NCBI RefSeq assembly: GCF_001308875.1
Contig: NZ_KQ465139.1
Span: 1 to 41,680, forward strand
Reading direction: 5' to 3'
Source: Lysinibacillus sp. ZYM-1
Lineage (GTDB): Bacteria; Bacillota; Bacilli; Bacillales_A; Planococcaceae
Length of the DNA: 41,680 bases
Shown: positions 1 to 7,968 of the stretch, piece by piece
Layout of the letters: each line of letters starts with the position of its first letter
Position numbering within the stretch: position 1 is the first letter of the stretch
The notes under the pieces: model-generated
Databases searched by the model: none
Told to the model about the DNA's origin: nothing
Seen by the model: only the letters and a program-made list of their open reading frames with translations
Made by a program: the position numbers and the translations under genes

Positions 1-22
1 TCAAATCCCTCCTTCTCCGCCA
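1..22 (+). tRNA. tRNA-Ser 3' end (partial)
   Basis: The first 22 bases read as the end of a tRNA: the end of the T loop and T stem, the acceptor 3' strand CTTCTCC, a G discriminator and an encoded CCA. The acceptor sequence fits tRNA-Ser(GCU) of Bacillaceae from memory. The anticodon lies outside the window, so the amino acid is inferred. Confidence 0.6.
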
Positions 23-24
23 TT

Positions 25-96
25 GGCCCGTTGGTCAAGTGGTTAAGACACCGCCCTTTCACGGCGGTAACACGGGTTCGAATCCCGTACGGGTCA
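25..96 (+). tRNA. tRNA-Glu (anticodon UUC)
   Basis: The 72-nt cloverleaf is complete. The acceptor arm GGCCCGT pairs with ACGGGTC and is followed by discriminator A96. The anticodon stem CCGCC/GGCGG (51-55/63-67) encloses loop CTTTCAC with anticodon TTC at 58-60. The T arm contains GGTTCGAATCC. CCA is not encoded. It lies 2 nt after the preceding tRNA, so the two belong to one tRNA operon. Confidence 0.96.
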
Positions 97-101
97 TACT
101 A

Positions 102-139
102 AGTGCAGTAGATGAATTTACATCTACTGCACTTTTTTT
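102..139 (+). terminator. Terminator of the tRNA operon
   Basis: A perfect 13-bp stem, AGTGCAGTAGATG (102-114) with CATCTACTGCACT (121-133), has a 6-nt loop and runs into seven T. It directly follows tRNA-Glu. Confidence 0.93.
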
Positions 140-161
140 ATCAATTGAAAACATAAAAATA

Positions 162-195
162 AAGCCTTCGCAGAAAAATGACGCTGCGAAGGCTT
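162..195. terminator. Bidirectional terminator between tRNA operon and siderophore ATPase gene
   Basis: A perfect 12-bp inverted repeat, AAGCCTTCGCAG (162-173) and CTGCGAAGGCTT (184-195), has a 10-nt loop. T-rich sequence follows it on both strands. It mainly serves the leftward siderophore transport operon ending at 213. Confidence 0.8.
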
Positions 196-212
196 GTTGT
201 TTTTCGATGACA

Positions 213-1010
213 TTAAGAAATATTTCGTCCTTTTCCATAAGGAATACATAAGGGCGTTCCAAAGATTGGATCTGACGTCATTTGACATTCAAGATCAAAT
301 ACATGACTAACTAATTCTGTCGTCATGATCTCCTCAGGCTTACCTTGACGATAAACTCCTCGATCACGCACAGTTATTATATGATCGGCATAACGGCAAG
401 CGAGATTAATATCATGTAAGACCATAATAATTGTTCGCTTTTGCTGTTGATTTAATTCAAATAATAAATCTAAAACTTCTATTTGATGGGTTAAATCTAA
501 ATATGTCGTAGGTTCGTCTAAAAGTATAATATCTGTATCTTGAGCAAGTGTCATAGCAATCCATGCACGTTGACGTTGCCCCCCAGATAACTCGTCCACC
601 GGTCTATCTTGTAAATGATCAGTACCTGTCGCTTTTAAGGCATTTAACACAATTTCTTCATCTTTCTCCGTCCATTGCTGACGCCAACTTTGGTAAGGAA
701 ATCGTCCTTGTTTAACAAGCTGTAGGACCGTTAATCCCTCTGGCGCTACTGGTGCTTGAGGAAGAATAGAAAGATTTTTGGCTACTTGTTTTGTAGATAA
801 TTTAAAAATATCTTCGCCATCTAATAAAACCGATCCCTTTTTTGGTTTTAGTAATCGAGCGATTGAGCGTAATAGTGTGGATTTGCCACAGCCATTCGCG
901 CCAATCAATACAGTAATTTCATTCAAAGGGATAGATAAATTGAGATCTTCGATAATATTGGAATCACCATAACTTAATGTTAGGGATTTGGTTAATAAGG
1001 ATTCAGTCAT
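213..1010 (-). CDS. Iron-siderophore ABC transporter ATP-binding protein
   Basis: This 265-residue cytoplasmic ATPase would power iron-siderophore import through the two permeases encoded just upstream. Walker [10 protein letters not shown] is at residues 38-46, the ABC signature LSGGQRQ at 141-147 and Walker B ILLDEP at about 162-167. Length and sequence fit the FecE/FhuC/YusV family. The ATG at 1010 has an AAAGGAG ribosome binding site about 10 nt upstream. Only 15 nt separate it from the permease gene, so it is the last gene of a three-gene leftward operon. The Fur box in the divergent intergenic region makes iron repression likely. The exact siderophore cannot be read from the ATPase. Confidence 0.93.
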   Translation of the reverse strand: MTESLLTKSLTLSYGDSNIIEDLNLSIPLNEITVLIGANGCGKSTLLRSIARLLKPKKGSVLLDGEDIFKLSTKQVAKNLSILPQAPVAPEGLTVLQLVKQGRFPYQSWRQQWTEKDEEIVLNALKATGTDHLQDRPVDELSGGQRQRAWIAMTLAQDTDIILLDEPTTYLDLTHQIEVLDLLFELNQQQKRTIIMVLHDINLACRYADHIITVRDRGVYRQGKPEEIMTTELVSHVFDLECQMTSDPIFGTPLCIPYGKGRNIS

Positions 1011-1025
1011 GTAGTATGGACTCCT

Positions 1026-2081
1026 TTATTTATTAGGGTTTCTAAATAATAAATAGATGAAATAAGGAGCACCGATGGCAGCAGTAAAGACACCAGCTGG
1101 TACTTCTAAAGGGCTAAATGCAGTACGACCGATAACATCTGCAATCATTACAAGCAATGCTCCAATGGCTGCAGATGTTGGAACAAGTACTCCGAACGAT
1201 GAACCAACGATACGACGGGCAATATGAGGGGCCATCAATCCTACAAATCCAATTGCCCCTGCAAAAGAAATGGCGCTTGCTACTAAGCAGCAACATAAAA
1301 GAATTAAATAAAGACGGGTTTTCTGAACGGATTGTCCTAAGCCTGCTGCAGTGTCATCACCTAATTCTTGGACATTTAACTGTCGTGTAATGAAGAATGT
1401 GACAAGTAGGAGTATTAGGATTAATGGGACAACGATTTGAACTTGATTCCAATCGGCACTTTTAACGCTTCCAGTAATCCATTTATTGGCTTCACTTGCT
1501 TGATAGATTGGACCAATAATCATTAGCATGGTCGTAATCGCTTGCATTAATGCTGATACACTAATACCGATTAAGACAAGACGATTTGGTGTGACACCAT
1601 CTTTCCATGCAAATAGGTAAACAAAAAACCCAACAACAGTTGCCCCAATAAAGCCTGCTAATGGCATCCACTCTATACTAACCGTTAAAGAGTGGTTGGA
1701 ATCACTAAAAATGGCTAGAAAACCAACAACTGCTGCACCGCCTCCAGCAGAAATTCCGATAATATCAGGAGAGGCAAGTGGATTTTTAATAATTCCTTGT
1801 AAAACGGCACCTGCTACGGCTAACGCCATGCCAGCGAACATAGCAATAAAAATTCGAGGCATTCGAAAATCAATTATGATTAACCGATCAAAATCAGAGC
1901 CTTGGCCGAAAATAGTTTGTAAAACCTTTAATGGATTGATAAAAGAATCACCGAATGATGCACTAAGAAAGAAAACAGCTAGTGTTAGAAAGCTAATTAC
2001 CAGTAATTTTTTCATAGCTTGTACATCTAATAAAAACGATATTTTTTGCTGAAATAAACGGATTGTTTTTACATTTTTCAT
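1026..2081 (-). CDS. Iron-siderophore ABC transporter permease (FecCD family)
   Basis: This 351-residue polytopic membrane protein is one half of the membrane channel of the importer. It has an N-terminal hydrophobic segment, many further membrane spans, and the FecCD/BtuC-type stretches GAVLQGIIKNPLASPDIIGI and GLMAPHIARRIVG. The frame is open to 2246, but that extension only overlaps the preceding gene. The ATG at 2081 is preferred because it shares a base with the stop of the upstream permease (TAATG) and has an AAAGGTGG ribosome binding site. The stop/start overlap suggests translational coupling, as expected for a heterodimeric permease pair. Confidence 0.92.
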   Translation of the reverse strand: MKNVKTIRLFQQKISFLLDVQAMKKLLVISFLTLAVFFLSASFGDSFINPLKVLQTIFGQGSDFDRLIIIDFRMPRIFIAMFAGMALAVAGAVLQGIIKNPLASPDIIGISAGGGAAVVGFLAIFSDSNHSLTVSIEWMPLAGFIGATVVGFFVYLFAWKDGVTPNRLVLIGISVSALMQAITTMLMIIGPIYQASEANKWITGSVKSADWNQVQIVVPLILILLLVTFFITRQLNVQELGDDTAAGLGQSVQKTRLYLILLCCCLVASAISFAGAIGFVGLMAPHIARRIVGSSFGVLVPTSAAIGALLVMIADVIGRTAFSPLEVPAGVFTAAIGAPYFIYLLFRNPNK

Positions 2082-3082
2082 TATTTTTTTCCACCTTTTC
2101 GCGCAAGGTAAATAAAGAATGGTGTGCCAATCATAGCGGTCATAACACCGACTGGAACTTCTTGTGGCATGATAATATAACGAGCTGCCACATCCGCTAA
2201 CAATAATAGAATACCCCCAAGTAACGCAGCCATGGGAATCAGCCAACGGTGGTCAGTGCCAACAAACTTGCGCGCAAAATGAGGAACTACAATGCCAATA
2301 AAACCGATGGGGCCTGCGATAGCAACAGCTCCTCCTGCTAAAAAAATAACAATAAGACCTACTAATATTTTCATTAGCCCTAAACGTAATCCTAGTCCTC
2401 TTGCCACATCATCTCCCAGCGCAAGAATATTCATTTTAGGAGAAATGACTATAGCGGCTATCCACCCTATGATTAAATATGGGAGTACAGATAGCAGAAT
2501 TTCAAGCTTTCGACCCTGTACAGAGCCAGCTAACCAAAACAATACTTGCTCTAGCTCTGCTTCATTTGTGGCAAGTAATCCTTGTGTAAATGATGCAAAA
2601 AGGGCACTAATGGCAGCCCCAGCTAAAGTTATTTTCACTGGTGTAACGGCATCTCTTCCTGAAAAACTGATTGCATAAACAGATAAAGCTGCGATGGCAG
2701 CACCTAGAAAGGCAATCCATGCAAATGATTGCAAACCTGAAATATGGAAAAAAATCATGGCAAAAACAACTGCAAAGCCTGCTCCAGCATTAATCCCCAA
2801 TATTCCAGGAGAGGCTAAAGGATTTTTCGTTAAAGTTTGCATAAGTACACCAGTAATGGCCAAGGAAGCTCCGACACAACTGGCTATAAGCGCTCTAGGA
2901 ATACGAACATTTTGAATAATGATATGCTCATTTGAATTGTTAAAATGTATAAAAGATTCATAGGTCGTTTGAATAGAGGTATTTGCATAGCCATAGACAA
3001 TACTAATGCCCATACAAAGAAGTAAGAGCAATACGCCAACTATTAAAGAAAACGTTTTGGAATAATTATTTTTTAAAATCAT
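2081..3082 (-). CDS. Iron-siderophore ABC transporter permease (FecCD family)
   Basis: This 333-residue membrane permease is the first gene of the leftward operon and the partner of the next permease. It carries the family landmarks GVLMQTLTKNPLASPGILGI near the N-terminus and GIVVPHFARKFVG near the C-terminus, with about nine or ten hydrophobic spans. The start at 3082 gives a normal N-terminus beginning MILKNNYSK, although its ribosome binding site is weak. It is divergent from the binding-protein gene, and the Fur box at 3175-3195 lies between the two start codons. It probably forms the transport complex with that lipoprotein. Confidence 0.92.
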   Translation of the reverse strand: MILKNNYSKTFSLIVGVLLLLLCMGISIVYGYANTSIQTTYESFIHFNNSNEHIIIQNVRIPRALIASCVGASLAITGVLMQTLTKNPLASPGILGINAGAGFAVVFAMIFFHISGLQSFAWIAFLGAAIAALSVYAISFSGRDAVTPVKITLAGAAISALFASFTQGLLATNEAELEQVLFWLAGSVQGRKLEILLSVLPYLIIGWIAAIVISPKMNILALGDDVARGLGLRLGLMKILVGLIVIFLAGGAVAIAGPIGFIGIVVPHFARKFVGTDHRWLIPMAALLGGILLLLADVAARYIIMPQEVPVGVMTAMIGTPFFIYLARKGGKK

Positions 3083-3124
3083 GTTTAACTATACTCTTTT
3101 CTTTTATGATTATTAAATTATGTA

Positions 3125-3153
3125 TTGACACTGATAAGTACATACAATAAGAT
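3125..3153 (+). promoter_or_regulatory. Possible promoter of the siderophore-binding lipoprotein gene
   Basis: A perfect -35 box TTGACA (3125-3130) is followed after 17 bp by TAAGAT (3148-3153), a 4-of-6 match to the -10 consensus. The Fur box lies about 20 bp downstream, where a bound repressor would block elongation or promoter escape. Confidence 0.5.
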
Positions 3154-3174
3154 TAATATCGTTCAAATGACAAA

Positions 3175-3195
3175 TGAAAGTGATTTTCATTCTCG
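3175..3195. promoter_or_regulatory. Fur box between the divergent siderophore transport genes
   Basis: TGAAAGTGATTTTCA (3175-3189) matches the Bacillus Fur 7-1-7 motif TGATAATNATTATCA at 11 of 14 defined positions. A second overlapping motif, shifted by 6 bp (3181-3195), matches at 10 of 14. Overlapping motifs of this kind are typical of real Fur sites. It lies about 50 bp before the GTG start of the binding protein. Confidence 0.85.
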
Positions 3196-3241
3196 TCAAT
3201 TATGCTTAAATATTTTATCATATACAATGGGGGAAGAAAAG

Positions 3242-4222
3242 GTGCAAAAAGCATTTCAAAAACTATTAGTATTGCTAGCTATTGTTGCTATTTTTGTTCT
3301 GGCAGCATGCGGTAATTCTAAAGATAATACAAAAGAAGAAAGCCCAAAAGAAAGCGATGCATACAGTGTAGAGCATGCCATGGGGACAACAGAAGTAAAA
3401 GATACACCAAAACGTATCGTTGTACTAACAAATGAAGGAACAGAAGCGCTTTTAGCTTTGGGTATTAAGCCAGTTGGTGCGGTACAATCTTGGACAGGCG
3501 ATCCATGGTATGATCATATTAAAGATCAAATGGACGGTGTGGAAGTAGTCGGCATTGAACATGAAATTAATTTGGAAAAAATTGCTTCATTAAAACCGGA
3601 TTTAATCATTGGTAATAAATTACGACAAGAAAAAGATTATGCGAAACTTAGTAAAATTGCGCCTACCGTGTTTTCAGATACATTACGTGGTGATTGGAAA
3701 GAGAATTTTAAATTATACGCAAAAGCAGTAAATCAAGAAACAAAAGGTGAAGAAGTATTAACAGCTTACGATGATAAGGTACAAGCGCTAAAAGAAAAAC
3801 TTGGTGATCAAACAAACCAAGAAATTTCATTTGTTCGCTTTATGGCAGATAAATCTCGTATCTATTACACAGATTCATTTTCAGGTATTATTTTTGAAGC
3901 TTTAGGATTTAAACGTGTACCAGCGCAAGCAGAGTTATTTAAAGATAATGCAAAACTAGGAAACTTAGCTGTAGAGGTAGGAAAAGAAGTAATTCCTAAA
4001 ATGGATGGGGATGTTATTTTCTACTTCACATACATGCCAACTGGTGATGACTCAGCATTAGCAACCGAACAAGAGTGGACACAAGATCCACTTTGGAAAA
4101 ACCTTACGGCTGTTCAAAAAGGCAACGCACATAAAGTGGATGATGTCATTTGGAATACGGCTGGAGGAATTCTAGCTGCCAATATTATGTTAGATCAAGT
4201 GGAAGAAATCTTTACGAAATAA
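3242..4222 (+). CDS. Siderophore-binding lipoprotein of ABC importer
   Basis: This 326-residue lipoprotein captures ferric siderophore outside the membrane. From the GTG at 3242 it begins MQKAFQKLLVLLAIVAIFVL followed by AAC, a lipobox with modified Cys23. The periplasmic-binding-protein fold of the FecB/BtuF type follows, with HAMGTTEVKDTPKRIVVL near the mature N-terminus and WNTAGGILAANIMLDQVEEI at the end. The pattern recalls B. subtilis YfiY, which binds citrate-hydroxamate siderophores (from memory). The frame is open upstream to 3125, but that would place the Fur box inside the gene. The GTG has a GGGGGAAG ribosome binding site, so it is the better start. It is divergent from its permease and ATPase genes. 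Confidence 0.9.
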   Translation: MQKAFQKLLVLLAIVAIFVLAACGNSKDNTKEESPKESDAYSVEHAMGTTEVKDTPKRIVVLTNEGTEALLALGIKPVGAVQSWTGDPWYDHIKDQMDGVEVVGIEHEINLEKIASLKPDLIIGNKLRQEKDYAKLSKIAPTVFSDTLRGDWKENFKLYAKAVNQETKGEEVLTAYDDKVQALKEKLGDQTNQEISFVRFMADKSRIYYTDSFSGIIFEALGFKRVPAQAELFKDNAKLGNLAVEVGKEVIPKMDGDVIFYFTYMPTGDDSALATEQEWTQDPLWKNLTAVQKGNAHKVDDVIWNTAGGILAANIMLDQVEEIFTK

Positions 4223-4231
4223 TTAATGGAT

Positions 4232-4275
4232 AAGCTATACATTCACCGAGTAAGGTGAGTGTATAGCTTTTTTTA
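4232..4275 (+). terminator. Terminator after the siderophore-binding gene
   Basis: A 16-bp stem (4232-4247 with 4254-4269, one G-T pair) closes a GAGTAA loop and is followed by a run of T. Confidence 0.93.
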
Positions 4276-4351
4276 TTTTCTATGCTACACGCTGATGGTA
4301 CTTTGTATTTTATAGTGAGATCGACTAAGATGTGGAGAGAGGGGGATAGGT

Positions 4352-5566
4352 ATGAATGAAAAATTAAAGTGGGTTCTTAATCAGCATTATCTAGGGAAAG
4401 ACAATGTCAACCAAGTAACAGACTTACTTTCGCATTTTACACTGGAACAGGTAAGGAAAGTTGGTCAATTCCAATGTACATATGAAAAATTTGAAAAGAC
4501 ACCTCTTCATTATTTAGAATCACTGGCATCATTTATTGGTGTAGAAAAAATCTTGATAAAAGATGAATCGTCACGATTTGGTTTGAATGCCTTTAAAGTA
4601 TTAGGAGGCGTTTATGCTATCGCTCAATATGTTGCCAAAAAGCTCAATAAAAATATAGAGGAGCTTTCGTTTGAACAGTTAAAGTCACCAACAATAAAAG
4701 AGCAGTTGGGAGAGTTAACTTTTATTTCAACGACAGATGGGAATCATGGTCGTGGCGTAGCTTGGGCTGCTAGAGAGCTCGGTTTTCAAGCACGAATTTA
4801 TATGCCTGCTGGTAGTGCCAAGGAACGTTTACAAAACATTAAAAATGAGGGAGCTTATGCTGAAATCACTTCAATGAATTATGATGACACTGTTCGATAT
4901 ACTTCACAGCTTGCACAAAAAAATGGTTGGGTTTTAGTTCAGGATACAATGTGGAATGGCTATGAGGAAATCCCATTATGGATTATGCAGGGCTATACAA
5001 CACTTATACAAGAGATTGTTGAACAGATACAGCAAGCGCCAACCCATGTGTTTTTGCAAGCTGGAGTGGGGTCTTTTGCAGCAGCAGTTGTCGCCTTTTT
5101 AACACAATACTATGAGCATGACATCACGTTTGTATTAGTGGAGCCACATGTAGCTAATTGTTATTATGAAAGCTTTAAAGCGGGAACCAATGAATTTGTA
5201 AGCGTTGGTGGCGACATGCAAACCATAATGGCAGGGTTAGCTTGTGGCGAACCGAATCCTCAGGCATGGCAACTTTTAAAAGCCTATACAAAAGTAAGTA
5301 TTAGTTGTGAGGAGGAAGTGGCAGCAACAGGTATGCGCATCCTTGGCAATCCATTGAACACAGATGCCCGCATTGTAGCAGGAGAATCAGGAGCAGCTCC
5401 ATTTGGTTGTTTTTATGAAATAATGACAAATGGGCGACACGGCCAATTAAAGGATACATTGCAGTTAGATAGCGATGCAAGAGTATTGTTGGTTAATACA
5501 GAGGGTGACACGGATAAAGAGAATTATCGACAAATAGTGTGGCATGGAAAATATGCAACATTGTAG
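4352..5566 (+). CDS. dpaL: 2,3-diaminopropionate ammonia-lyase
   Basis: This 404-residue PLP enzyme of fold type II would convert 2,3-diaminopropionate to pyruvate and two ammonia (EC 4.3.1.15). The motif KDESSRFGLNAFKVLGG holds the predicted PLP-binding Lys82. STTDGNHGRGVAWAARELG is the substrate/phosphate-contact region, and length matches E. coli YgeX/DpaL. The ATG has a strong GAGAGAGGGGG ribosome binding site. It stands alone, flanked by terminators. 2,3-Diaminopropionate occurs in some siderophores and antibiotics, so its place beside siderophore uptake may or may not be meaningful. A related threonine dehydratase-like activity is possible but less likely. Confidence 0.88.
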   Translation: MNEKLKWVLNQHYLGKDNVNQVTDLLSHFTLEQVRKVGQFQCTYEKFEKTPLHYLESLASFIGVEKILIKDESSRFGLNAFKVLGGVYAIAQYVAKKLNKNIEELSFEQLKSPTIKEQLGELTFISTTDGNHGRGVAWAARELGFQARIYMPAGSAKERLQNIKNEGAYAEITSMNYDDTVRYTSQLAQKNGWVLVQDTMWNGYEEIPLWIMQGYTTLIQEIVEQIQQAPTHVFLQAGVGSFAAAVVAFLTQYYEHDITFVLVEPHVANCYYESFKAGTNEFVSVGGDMQTIMAGLACGEPNPQAWQLLKAYTKVSISCEEEVAATGMRILGNPLNTDARIVAGESGAAPFGCFYEIMTNGRHGQLKDTLQLDSDARVLLVNTEGDTDKENYRQIVWHGKYATL

Positions 5567-5575
5567 CAAAGGAAG

Positions 5576-5612
5576 TGGGCTGGCCAAAATGTGAATGGGC
5601 AGCCCATTTTTT
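5576..5612 (+). terminator. Terminator after dpaL
   Basis: A 7-bp stem, TGGGCTG (5576-5582) with CAGCCCA (5600-5606), is followed by six T. Confidence 0.75.
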
Positions 5613-5639
5613 AATCCTGCAAAAATTATAAAAAACCTA

Positions 5640-5670
5640 TTGACCTTAACGTTGCGTCAAAGTTTACAGT
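5640..5670 (+). promoter_or_regulatory. MerR-type promoter/operator with 19-bp spacer
   Basis: The -35 TTGACC (5640-5645) and -10 TACAGT (5665-5670) are separated by 19 bp, the over-long spacing typical of MerR-family promoters. The spacer holds an imperfect inverted repeat, ACCTTAACGT (5643-5652) and GCGTCAAAGT (5654-5663), with 7 of 10 positions paired. It sits directly before the TipA-like gene, so autoregulation is likely. Confidence 0.85.
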
Positions 5671-5691
5671 AGCATTAGTGGAGGTGAAAAC

Positions 5692-6453
5692 ATGGAATAT
5701 ACAATTCAAGAGCTTGCACAATTATCTGGTGTAAGTACAAGAACACTTCGTTATTACGATGAAATTGGGCTATTGAAACCAGCTAGAACTAATGAAGCAG
5801 GCTATCGATTTTATGGTCAATTTGAAGTCGATATGCTGCAGCAGATTTTATTTTACCGAGCATTGGATATGAAGCTAGCAACAATTCAGGATATTATTCA
5901 GGCACCTCATTTTCAACATTCCGAGGCGCTAAAGTCACATAAAGCTGCTTTGCTTAAACGAAAAGAACAGCTAGAGATGATCTTACAGACAGTAGAAAAA
6001 ACGATATTATCCATTGAGGGGGAAGAAACTATGTCAAACGAAGAAAAATTTAAAGGATTTAAAGAAAAGTTAATCGAGGATAATGAAAATCAGTATGGTC
6101 AAGAGATTCGCGCCAAATATGGAGATAAAACTGTAGATGCTTCGAATGCTAAGCTTATGAATATGACGGAGGAACAATTTCAGGCGATGCAGCAATTAGA
6201 GCAGCAAATGTTTGAGCGTCTAACAGAGGCAATGGAACTGGGGGACGCAACAAATGATATTGCGATGGAAGTCGCGGAGTTGCATAAACGATGGCTGAGC
6301 TTTACATGGAAAGAATATTCTAAAGAGGCACATGTAGGACTCGCTCAAATGTATATAGCGGATGAACGTTTCACAGCTTATTACGACGAGCGTAGTGTAG
6401 TGGGAGCAGCACAGTTTTTACATGATGCAATCGTAGCTTATACGAATAAATAA
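5692..6453 (+). CDS. MerR-family regulator with TipAS drug-binding domain
   Basis: This 253-residue transcription activator has an N-terminal winged-helix MerR domain (about residues 1-70, beginning MEYTIQELAQLSGVSTRTLR) and a coiled-coil linker at about 75-112. A C-terminal all-helical TipAS-type domain runs from about 114 to the end. Streptomyces TipAL is also 253 residues, and B. subtilis Mta is similar; both sense hydrophobic compounds. The gene has a GGAGGTG ribosome binding site and sits behind a 19-bp-spaced promoter that it probably controls. An internal ATG at codon 114 also has a strong ribosome binding site. Ligand and other target genes are unknown. Confidence 0.9.
   Translation: MEYTIQELAQLSGVSTRTLRYYDEIGLLKPARTNEAGYRFYGQFEVDMLQQILFYRALDMKLATIQDIIQAPHFQHSEALKSHKAALLKRKEQLEMILQTVEKTILSIEGEETMSNEEKFKGFKEKLIEDNENQYGQEIRAKYGDKTVDASNAKLMNMTEEQFQAMQQLEQQMFERLTEAMELGDATNDIAMEVAELHKRWLSFTWKEYSKEAHVGLAQMYIADERFTAYYDERSVVGAAQFLHDAIVAYTNK
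6016..6033 (+). promoter_or_regulatory. Internal ribosome binding site and start for a TipAS-like short protein
   Basis: GAGGGGG (6016-6022) lies 8 nt before an in-frame ATG at 6031 (codon 114). Initiation here would yield a 140-residue protein comprising only the ligand-binding domain, similar in size to the 144-residue TipAS made from tipA in Streptomyces. Confidence 0.6.
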
Positions 6454-6459
6454 AAAATC

Positions 6460-6518
6460 CTTCCTTATGCTGATGTTTTAGAAATAATAAATTAGGAAAA
6501 AATAAAAGCATAAGGAGG
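6460..6518 (+). promoter_or_regulatory. RNA hairpin covering the ribosome binding site of the DksA/YteA-like gene
   Basis: CTTCCTTATGCT (6460-6471) can pair over 12 bp, with one G-U, to AGCATAAGGAGG (6507-6518), leaving a 35-nt loop. The right arm is the Shine-Dalgarno sequence of the following gene, so the fold would hide it. Confidence 0.55.
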
Positions 6519-6526
6519 AGATTTTT

Positions 6527-6979
6527 TTGGATCAACAAGTAATGCAAAAATTGAAAAGACAATTAGAACAAGAATTACAAGATATCGAAAAGCGAATAGA
6601 TGAGTCAGAGCGTCCCCAAGCGACAGAGTTGTCTAATTATGATAATCATCCAGCTGATAATGCCAGTGATTTAACGGATCAGCTTACAGAAATGGCTATT
6701 GATGAGCATCGTGGTGACAATGCAGAGGAAATAAAAGAAGCCCTTCAAGCAATGGCAGACGGAACATATGGCAAATGTGCTGTTTGTGGTAAAGAAATTC
6801 CAATTGGACGTTTAGAGGCTATGCCGCAAGCTTTGACGTGTGTCGAGCATGCAGAAAAGAAGGAAGATCAATTACGACCAGTGGAAGAGGATGTGCTTTC
6901 TTCAACACCAAGGTCGGATGATTTTATAGAGCTTGAAGAATTTGGCTCCTCTGATACACCGCAAGACAAAAATCAGTAA
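6527..6979 (+). CDS. DksA/TraR-type zinc-finger protein, YteA-like
   Basis: This 150-residue cytoplasmic protein has a charged coiled-coil N-terminal half (about residues 1-75) and a zinc finger with ligands Cys84, Cys87, Cys105 and His108, in the order CAVC...CVEH. Such proteins are related to DksA, and the Bacillus members (YteA, YocK) have been linked to sporulation or stress. Whether this one touches RNA polymerase is unknown. The start is TTG at 6527, placed 6-8 nt after a perfect AAGGAGGAG; the next ATG (codon 6) is too far away. The ribosome binding site can be trapped in a 12-bp hairpin. Confidence 0.82.
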   Translation: MDQQVMQKLKRQLEQELQDIEKRIDESERPQATELSNYDNHPADNASDLTDQLTEMAIDEHRGDNAEEIKEALQAMADGTYGKCAVCGKEIPIGRLEAMPQALTCVEHAEKKEDQLRPVEEDVLSSTPRSDDFIELEEFGSSDTPQDKNQ

Positions 6980-7024
6980 GTATTTTCCTTACCAAAGCAG
7001 TATAATAACTGTAGAGGTGAGAAT

Positions 7025-7954
7025 ATGAACATTATTGATTTACATTGTGATGCACTTTTGAAATTAACAACCCTTGAAGCGGCCAGTTTTGCAGAGGATG
7101 TGCGTATACACGTCAATCAAAAAAGATTGCAGTTAGGGCAAATAAAAGCTCAAGTATTCGCCATCTTTATTGACCCAGATATCCCTCGAAATCAGCAATT
7201 TCTCGAAGTCATGCGCCAAATGGAAGCATTTCATACCCATGTTTTACAAACAGAGGGCATGGTGCATATTACAGATTGGGCACAGTTAGAACAATTAGCT
7301 CCACACGAAATAGGAGCCATTTTAAGCTTAGAAGGTTGTAGTGCAATTGGTGAAGATATAACAAAGCTAACTGCCGTACTGGATGCAGGCGTAAAATTAG
7401 TAGGTTTAACGTGGAATGAAGAAAATGCTGTAGCTCATGGAGCTGAACAAGATGCAAGTCTTGGTTTGAAGCCATTTGGTAAAGAAGTCATACAATTACT
7501 AAATGAGCGCGATATCATTATTGATGTCTCACATTTAAATGAACAAAGCTTTTGGGATGTGTTACCGTTAGCAAAACATATTATTGCAAGTCATAGTAAT
7601 GCACGTGCGCTATGTGACCATCCACGTAATTTAACAGATGCACAGGCGAAGGCTCTTGTAAAACAAGGGGGGCATATCCATGTTGTTTATTATCCACTCT
7701 TTATTAGTGAACAAGATGCAACACTAGATCAGTTGGTAGATCATGTGGAGCATTTAGCCAACTTAGTAGGTGTCGAGCATATAGGTTTAGGTTCAGATTT
7801 TGATGGTATTGGTGTGACGGTAAAAGGCTTAGCTCATGCGGGAGAGGCTCAAAATTTATTAGAGGCATTACGAGTTCGCTTTTCAGCGGAAGAAGTACAT
7901 GGCATCGCTAGTCAAAATTTTAAACGCTATGTAAAAAAAGCAGCAACCCGTTAA
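7025..7954 (+). CDS. Membrane dipeptidase (renal dipeptidase family)
   Basis: This 309-residue zinc metallopeptidase belongs to the amidohydrolase-fold family M19. It has the opening DLHCDALLKL with His7 and Asp9, the bridging Glu103 in LSLEGCSAIGED, the SHSNAR and DHPRNLTD segments, and GLGSDFDGIG near the end. M19 enzymes cleave dipeptides, including some with a D-residue. The microbial form here has no signal peptide, so it probably acts in the cytoplasm. The ATG has an AGAGGTG ribosome binding site. It follows the YteA-like gene by 45 nt and is convergent with menA, with only 14 nt between the two. Confidence 0.9.
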   Translation: MNIIDLHCDALLKLTTLEAASFAEDVRIHVNQKRLQLGQIKAQVFAIFIDPDIPRNQQFLEVMRQMEAFHTHVLQTEGMVHITDWAQLEQLAPHEIGAILSLEGCSAIGEDITKLTAVLDAGVKLVGLTWNEENAVAHGAEQDASLGLKPFGKEVIQLLNERDIIIDVSHLNEQSFWDVLPLAKHIIASHSNARALCDHPRNLTDAQAKALVKQGGHIHVVYYPLFISEQDATLDQLVDHVEHLANLVGVEHIGLGSDFDGIGVTVKGLAHAGEAQNLLEALRVRFSAEEVHGIASQNFKRYVKKAATR

Positions 7955-7968
7955 GGCTGCCGCAACTT

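Noticed and set aside
2082..2246. N-terminal extension of the second siderophore permease
   Set aside because: It overlaps the upstream permease and encodes a non-membrane, cysteine- and tyrosine-rich sequence unlike the family. The ATG at 2081 has a ribosome binding site.
3125..3241. Extended N-terminus of the siderophore-binding protein
   Set aside because: It would put the Fur box and promoter inside the gene, and the lipoprotein signal peptide begins only at 3242.
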